Positions 15,592 to 18,420 of a stretch of DNA of 18,420 bases are shown piece by piece. The notes below the pieces were generated by a model. It had not been told where the DNA came from. It searched no databases and was given only the letters and a program-made list of their open reading frames with translations. Position numbers and translations under genes: made by a program. How positions within the stretch are numbered: the first letter of the stretch is position 1; every line of letters begins with the position of its first letter. This DNA comes from Candidatus Thalassarchaeaceae archaeon. Its GTDB lineage: Archaea > Thermoplasmatota > Poseidoniia > Poseidoniales > Thalassarchaeaceae. The stretch spans positions 12,453 through 30,872 of the forward strand of contig DUJH01000052.1 of the NCBI GenBank assembly GCA_013329905.1. The letters are read 5' to 3'.

Positions 15592-16449
15592 TCAATTGAC
15601 TGGCGCAGGGTCATCTGTACGATTTTCCTCGTCAATTCGTGATTTAGCAACTGAAGCGAAATAAGCTATCATTGGAAATGCGATAAGGAGTCCAAAACAG
15701 CCAATGAGCGTTGCAATACCATACAGAGTTTCTTGCAAAGGGTCTAATTTGAATTCCGAGATAGATACCAATTCATGCTCAGCCATTGTGAATGTAATTT
15801 CAATCCCTTCTTGAGATATCAATTCTCCATCTTCTCTAATCTCAATAATCCAGGTGGTCAGGACTCTTTCATCATCCACTAGAGCCTCTGCTGCTATTTC
15901 CGCATCGGCGGGATCTTCAGCTTGCAAGTATCCAACACCTTCTATGGGTAGTGCGAGTGAAATTCTCCCCCGCAAGGTTCCAGAGCCCTCATCGAGGTCG
16001 AGGCTGTGTGTATAGGAAGAAATACAGGATTCTGATACTTCGTCGAATTCTTTGCAGTTGAACACTTCATCACCTTCCACTCCTAGAAATTCCGAGGAAT
16101 ACCAAAGAGAGCTCGTAGAGGTGACTGTCAGCACAGTATCACTAGGTGCATTCAGTACACTGATATTGATCCATGTGGCTGCCGAAGAGGTCGATACGAA
16201 CCAGGCCGAATCATTCTCATCTGACTGCACTAATTCGTAATCAATCTCCTCATTTGTCGTCTCGTATCGGTAATACTCACTGTCCACGGTATTCGAATAA
16301 ACCGCGTAGGACAGGACAATAATCAAGACAAGTCCCATGCCTATCATCGTCCGAAGCATGTTCGGATTACGAGAGAGGGCCTTCTTCATCAAGGGGGCGA
16401 ATCGAGAGGTGGGTTTGAACCCTATGTGGAGTCCGTGAGAACGGACCAC
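15592..16449 (-). CDS. Membrane-anchored protein with acidic ectodomain, unknown function
   Basis: I do not recognise this 285-residue protein. A helix near 31-52 follows a basic N-terminus, and a second helix lies near 242-268 with a short charged tail. Between them is an acidic, Ser/Thr-rich, beta-like domain (about 53-240) that should be outside the cell. It holds a Cys pair (FNCKEFDEVSESC) that could form a disulfide. The start is GTG 16449; ATG 16389 (codon 21) would remove the basic leader but keep the helix. It diverges from rps19e, and the two may share the TATA-like element at 16484-16491. Confidence 0.75.
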   Translation of the reverse strand: MVRSHGLHIGFKPTSRFAPLMKKALSRNPNMLRTMIGMGLVLIIVLSYAVYSNTVDSEYYRYETTNEEIDYELVQSDENDSAWFVSTSSAATWINISVLNAPSDTVLTVTSTSSLWYSSEFLGVEGDEVFNCKEFDEVSESCISSYTHSLDLDEGSGTLRGRISLALPIEGVGYLQAEDPADAEIAAEALVDDERVLTTWIIEIREDGELISQEGIEITFTMAEHELVSISEFKLDPLQETLYGIATLIGCFGLLIAFPMIAYFASVAKSRIDEENRTDDPAPVN

Positions 16450-16483
16450 TGCGGGGCGAGTTATCCCTACTAAGTCATCACGG

Positions 16484-16491
16484 TTATATAC
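16484..16491. promoter_or_regulatory. TATA-like promoter of the rps19e ribosomal cluster
   Basis: TTATATAC, within GGTTATATACGGC, is centred near 16487. It predicts a transcription start near 16513, just before AAGGTGA (16517-16523) and the rps19e ATG (16528), so the leader would be only about 15 nt. The ATATACGGC core matches that upstream of valS. On the minus strand GTATATAA could serve the divergent membrane-protein gene. Confidence 0.6.
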
Positions 16492-16527
16492 GGCCTCAAG
16501 GTCGGCCGGTCGCTACAAGGTGACTCA

Positions 16528-16998
16528 ATGACGACCCACCACGATGTGCCAGCCGATTTGCTCATCCCTGACCTCTCTCAGAGATTAGCCGATAACGATG
16601 CCATCAGTGCTCCGGAGTGGGCCGAATTCGTCAAAACAGGTACACACCGTGAGCGCCCTCCAACACAGCCGGATTGGTGGTATATCCGCTCCGCCGCAGT
16701 ACTCAGAAAGGTCGCCCTGAAGGGCCCGATCGGCGCAAATCACATTGCGCAACTCTTCGGCGGTCCTAAGGACCGTGGAGTCAAGCCGAACCGTGCCGTT
16801 GCTGGATCAAGAAAAGTTGCACGAACTGTGCTCCAACAGCTCGCTGCTGCTGGACTGATTGTAGATACTCACAACACCGCTGGAACAGTCACCTTAGGCA
16901 AGGTCGTCTCATCCAGCGGCCAGGCATTGTTGGACGAGTCGGCTCATGCTGTTCGTCCACAAGCTGAGGAGAAGTACCCGGGACTAACCCGATATTGA
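16528..16998 (+). CDS. rps19e: Small-subunit ribosomal protein eS19 (S19e)
   Basis: A 156-residue protein of archaeal and eukaryotic 30S/40S subunits, acting in head assembly. Family features: DVPADLLIPDLSQRL, APEWAEFVKTGTHRERPPTQPDWWYIRSAAVLRKV (partly quoted), GPIGANHIAQLFGGPKDRG, the basic GSRKVARTVLQQLAAAGLIV, and GQALLDESA near the end. Length is normal. AAGGTGA 4 nt before the ATG supports the start. It is the first gene of the cluster; in many archaea a PDCD5-like gene sits between S19e and L39e, but here L39e follows directly. Confidence 0.95.
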   Translation: MTTHHDVPADLLIPDLSQRLADNDAISAPEWAEFVKTGTHRERPPTQPDWWYIRSAAVLRKVALKGPIGANHIAQLFGGPKDRGVKPNRAVAGSRKVARTVLQQLAAAGLIVDTHNTAGTVTLGKVVSSSGQALLDESAHAVRPQAEEKYPGLTRY

Positions 16999-17004
16999 GG
17001 TGAT
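16998..17004 (+). promoter_or_regulatory. Shine-Dalgarno site of rpl39e overlapping the rps19e stop
   Basis: AGGTGAT at 16998-17004 starts on the last base of the rps19e TGA and lies 3 nt before ATG 17008. It matches the 3' end of archaeal 16S rRNA and implies coupled translation. Confidence 0.7.
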
Positions 17005-17007
17005 TGG

Positions 17008-17163
17008 ATGGCACGACACAAACCATTCGCCAAGAAACAGCGCCTCCTCAAGGTTACTAAACAGAACCGCAGGGTTCCTGTCTGGGTTATGCTCCGCACA
17101 GCTCGTAACACAGTATCTCATCCTAAGCGCCACCACTGGAGGCGCTCCAAGCTGCAGAGGTGA
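17008..17163 (+). CDS. rpl39e: Large-subunit ribosomal protein eL39 (L39e)
   Basis: A 51-residue, very basic protein, the usual L39e length. It begins MARHKPFAKKQRLLKVTKQN and contains the family core NRRVPVWVMLRT and HPKRHHWRRSKL. L39e lines the nascent-peptide exit tunnel of archaeal and eukaryotic ribosomes. The gene is easily missed because of its size; the reading frame, the SD site and the neighbours support it. Its TGA stop (17161-17163) is inside the GGTGAT site of the next gene. Confidence 0.95.
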   Translation: MARHKPFAKKQRLLKVTKQNRRVPVWVMLRTARNTVSHPKRHHWRRSKLQR

Positions 17164-17164
17164 T
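17159..17164 (+). promoter_or_regulatory. Shine-Dalgarno site of rpl31e containing the rpl39e stop
   Basis: GGTGAT at 17159-17164 lies 4 nt before ATG 17169, and the rpl39e stop TGA is within it. This decides the rpl31e start over an in-frame GTG at 17160, which is part of the site itself. Confidence 0.7.
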
Positions 17165-17168
17165 TGAA

Positions 17169-17432
17169 ATGGTTGAGGTCAAGGAAATGGTAATCCCGCT
17201 CAGGGCCGCATGGAGAGTCCCTCGCACCAAGAGGGCTAACAGAGCGATGGCAGAGGTCAGAAAGCATGTCGCCAAGCACATGAAGCTCCAAGATGGAGAA
17301 GAGATGTACATCGATTCAGAAGTCAACGAGGCCATTTGGGCTCGTGGTATGCAGAAGCCTCCTCGCAAGATCAGAGTAGTCTGCACTAGAGATGAGGGAT
17401 TCCCCCTCGAAGTTAAACTCGCGGAGGAGTGA
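17169..17432 (+). CDS. rpl31e: Large-subunit ribosomal protein eL31 (L31e)
   Basis: An 87-residue protein of normal L31e length, located near the exit tunnel of archaeal and eukaryotic 50S/60S subunits. Seen: the strand EMVIPLRAAWRVPRTKRANRA, the helix MAEVRKHVAKHMK, then VNEAIWARGMQKPPRKIRVV and the C-terminal FPLEVKLAEE. L39e-L31e adjacency is conserved in archaea. In many genomes eIF6 follows; here S17e does. The start is ATG 17169, set by GGTGAT 4 nt upstream. Confidence 0.95.
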   Translation: MVEVKEMVIPLRAAWRVPRTKRANRAMAEVRKHVAKHMKLQDGEEMYIDSEVNEAIWARGMQKPPRKIRVVCTRDEGFPLEVKLAEE

Positions 17433-17434
17433 AA

Positions 17435-17626
17435 ATGGGCAATATCCGACCTTCCTTCATCAAGACACGTGCAAAGCGTCTGTTGGAGATTTATCCTGAC
17501 AAGTTCACAGATAACTTCGATACGAACAAGGACTTGGTAAGTGAATTCACTGACGTTGATAACAAGAGGATGCGCAATTGGATTGCGGGCTACATCACTC
17601 GTTACATCCAACGTCGCACTGATTGA
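17435..17626 (+). CDS. rps17e: Small-subunit ribosomal protein eS17 (S17e)
   Basis: A 63-residue protein matching archaeal S17e: MGNIRPSFIKTRAKRLLEIYPDKFT (first part), then DFDTNKDL-like NFDTNKDLVSEFTDV and the hallmark NKRMRNWIAGYITRYIQRR. The length is that of the short archaeal form. The start is ATG 17435, with GGAGGAGTGA (17423-17432) before it, a site that contains the rpl31e stop; an in-frame GTG at 17429 lies inside that site and is rejected. It closes the ribosomal cluster. Confidence 0.93.
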   Translation: MGNIRPSFIKTRAKRLLEIYPDKFTDNFDTNKDLVSEFTDVDNKRMRNWIAGYITRYIQRRTD

Positions 17627-17659
17627 ACATTGACTCGCCCGCTGGGCTAATCAGTAAAC

Positions 17660-17678
17660 CCACTCTCGCATAGAGTGG
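17660..17678 (+). promoter_or_regulatory. Perfect hairpin before the trmJ-like start
   Basis: CCACTCT-CGCAT-AGAGTGG forms a 7-bp stem with a 5-nt loop, ending 5 nt before ATG 17684. It has no U-tract, so it is not a typical terminator; it could act on trmJ translation or mark an operator or processing site in the 57-bp gap after rps17e. Confidence 0.4.
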
Positions 17679-17683
17679 TAGCG

Positions 17684-18420
17684 ATGGGTGAGAGAGCCAA
17701 TATCTTGTATCCATCGTATTCTGATCGAGTCTGTATCGTTTTGGTCGAACCAGCGATTGATGGCAATATTGGTGCTGTTGCTCGCTCAATGCTGAATTTT
17801 GGCTTCACCGACTTGAGGGTAGTCGGTAGAGAGGGTGATTGGTCGGAAGAAACTAGGAATCGCGCTAAGAACGCTCAGAATATTCTTGACTCTGCTCGTG
17901 TATCCGCTTCTTTGGAGGAAGCAGTGGATGACTGTTCCTTGGTTATTGGCACATCTGGGAAACGCGAACATGGTGACAAGATTGCATTTCGTCACTTCCT
18001 TCTTCCGGATGAATTGCCTAATCGACTTGATGATGCATCCGGCCTTATTGCTCTCGTATTCGGCACCGAGGGCAAGGGTCTCTCTACCGAAGATCTCCAC
18101 TTGTGTGACTTCCTTTGTACAGTGCCTACGTGGGAAGGATATCCAATTCTGAACCTCAGTCATGCAGTGACCCTTGTGTGTAGCTCATGGTTCGTAAATG
18201 AAATCTCTAATGCTTCTCGTGGTGATTTGGAAAAGTTAAGCTCAGTTGAAACGGCGAGGCTTCTATCTCCTGAACTACGGCGCCAGTTTCGGGCTGATGT
18301 AAGGCGTTTGGCTCAGGCAGTCTCAGTACCTGATAATAAGAGAAATGGAATCGAAGAAACACTCACGAGAGTAATACTTCGTGGTATGCCGAAGGACGAC
18401 GAAATCTCTCGAATTTTAGG
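17684..18420 (+). CDS. trmJ: TrmJ-like tRNA 2'-O-methyltransferase (SpoU/SPOUT family), cut at window end
   Basis: 245 codons are visible and the frame is open at the edge. All three SPOUT motifs are present: motif 1 LVEPAIDGNIGAVARSMLNFGF (in part; Asn28, Arg34), motif 2 LVFGTEGKGLSTEDLHLCD, and motif 3 YPILNLSHAVTLV (Asn157, Ser159). These form the deep trefoil knot that binds SAM. TrmJ methylates the ribose of nucleotide 32 in the tRNA anticodon loop. A helical C-terminal extension (about 173-245) resembles that of bacterial TrmJ. The ATG at 17684 follows a hairpin and lies 57 bp after rps17e, so it may be co-transcribed with the ribosomal genes. Another RNA target of this family cannot be excluded. 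Confidence 0.88.
   Translation, partial: MGERANILYPSYSDRVCIVLVEPAIDGNIGAVARSMLNFGFTDLRVVGREGDWSEETRNRAKNAQNILDSARVSASLEEAVDDCSLVIGTSGKREHGDKIAFRHFLLPDELPNRLDDASGLIALVFGTEGKGLSTEDLHLCDFLCTVPTWEGYPILNLSHAVTLVCSSWFVNEISNASRGDLEKLSSVETARLLSPELRRQFRADVRRLAQAVSVPDNKRNGIEETLTRVILRGMPKDDEISRIL

Noticed and set aside
17123..17611. 162-codon minus-strand ORF opposite rpl31e and rps17e
   Set aside because: It is a frame shadow of conserved ribosomal genes with no family features.
17786..18163. 125-codon minus-strand ORF opposite trmJ
   Set aside because: It is antisense to strong SPOUT motifs and lacks any domain of its own.
1..18420. tRNA/rRNA genes, insertion sequences, CRISPR arrays, phage or att sites
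   Set aside because: Gaps between genes are short (at most about 160 bp), and I saw no cloverleaf, transposase, spaced direct repeats or integrase by eye.

Overview
The window looks like a compact archaeal chromosome segment. Four ribosomal proteins found only in archaea and eukaryotes (S19e, L39e, L31e, S17e) sit in one polycistronic cluster. They carry GGTGAT-type Shine-Dalgarno sites and have a TATA-like promoter upstream. The mix of archaeal information-processing genes with bacterial-type metabolic genes (FdhD, YdeP-like molybdoenzyme, YgfZ, SerA), the moderate GC content and the tight packing suggest a Thermoplasmatota member such as Marine Group II (Poseidoniales). That placement is an inference, not proved by the sequence alone.

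Layout. 1-2135 (-): N-terminal 711 residues of an RND/MMPL-type exporter that runs off the window. 2290-4773 (+): a valyl-tRNA synthetase with an unusual HIGA signature and an insertion after KMSKS. 4775-7529 (-): three genes read in the order serA-like dehydrogenase, 3beta-HSD/DFR-like SDR, steroid 5alpha-reductase family protein; the last two overlap at TGATG. 7651-8769 (+): a multi-pass membrane protein of unknown function. 8750-10063 (-): an IscA-type Fe-S carrier followed by a YgfZ-type protein. 10113-13325 (+): fdhD and a YdeP-type molybdopterin oxidoreductase. 13316-14971 (-): a TPR protein. 15020-15590 (+): a small two-helix membrane ORF and a PqqD-like protein. 15592-16449 (-): a membrane-anchored protein of unknown function. 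16528-18420 (+): rps19e, rpl39e, rpl31e, rps17e and a TrmJ-like tRNA methyltransferase cut by the window edge.

How the genes may work together. The IscA/YgfZ pair (Fe-S assembly) faces the fdhD/ydeP pair (sulfuration of a molybdenum cofactor and its client enzyme) across one palindromic TATA element, so the four genes look like one maturation-plus-enzyme unit. The SDR and 5alpha-reductase form a translationally coupled redox pair that could act in turn on a lipid enone or enal. The ribosomal cluster shows stop codons embedded in the next gene's Shine-Dalgarno site.

Gene packing is extreme. All four convergent gene pairs end within 1 bp of each other or overlap by 10-20 bp, and no gap without a gene exceeds about 160 bp. 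I saw no tRNA or rRNA gene, insertion sequence, CRISPR array or att site.
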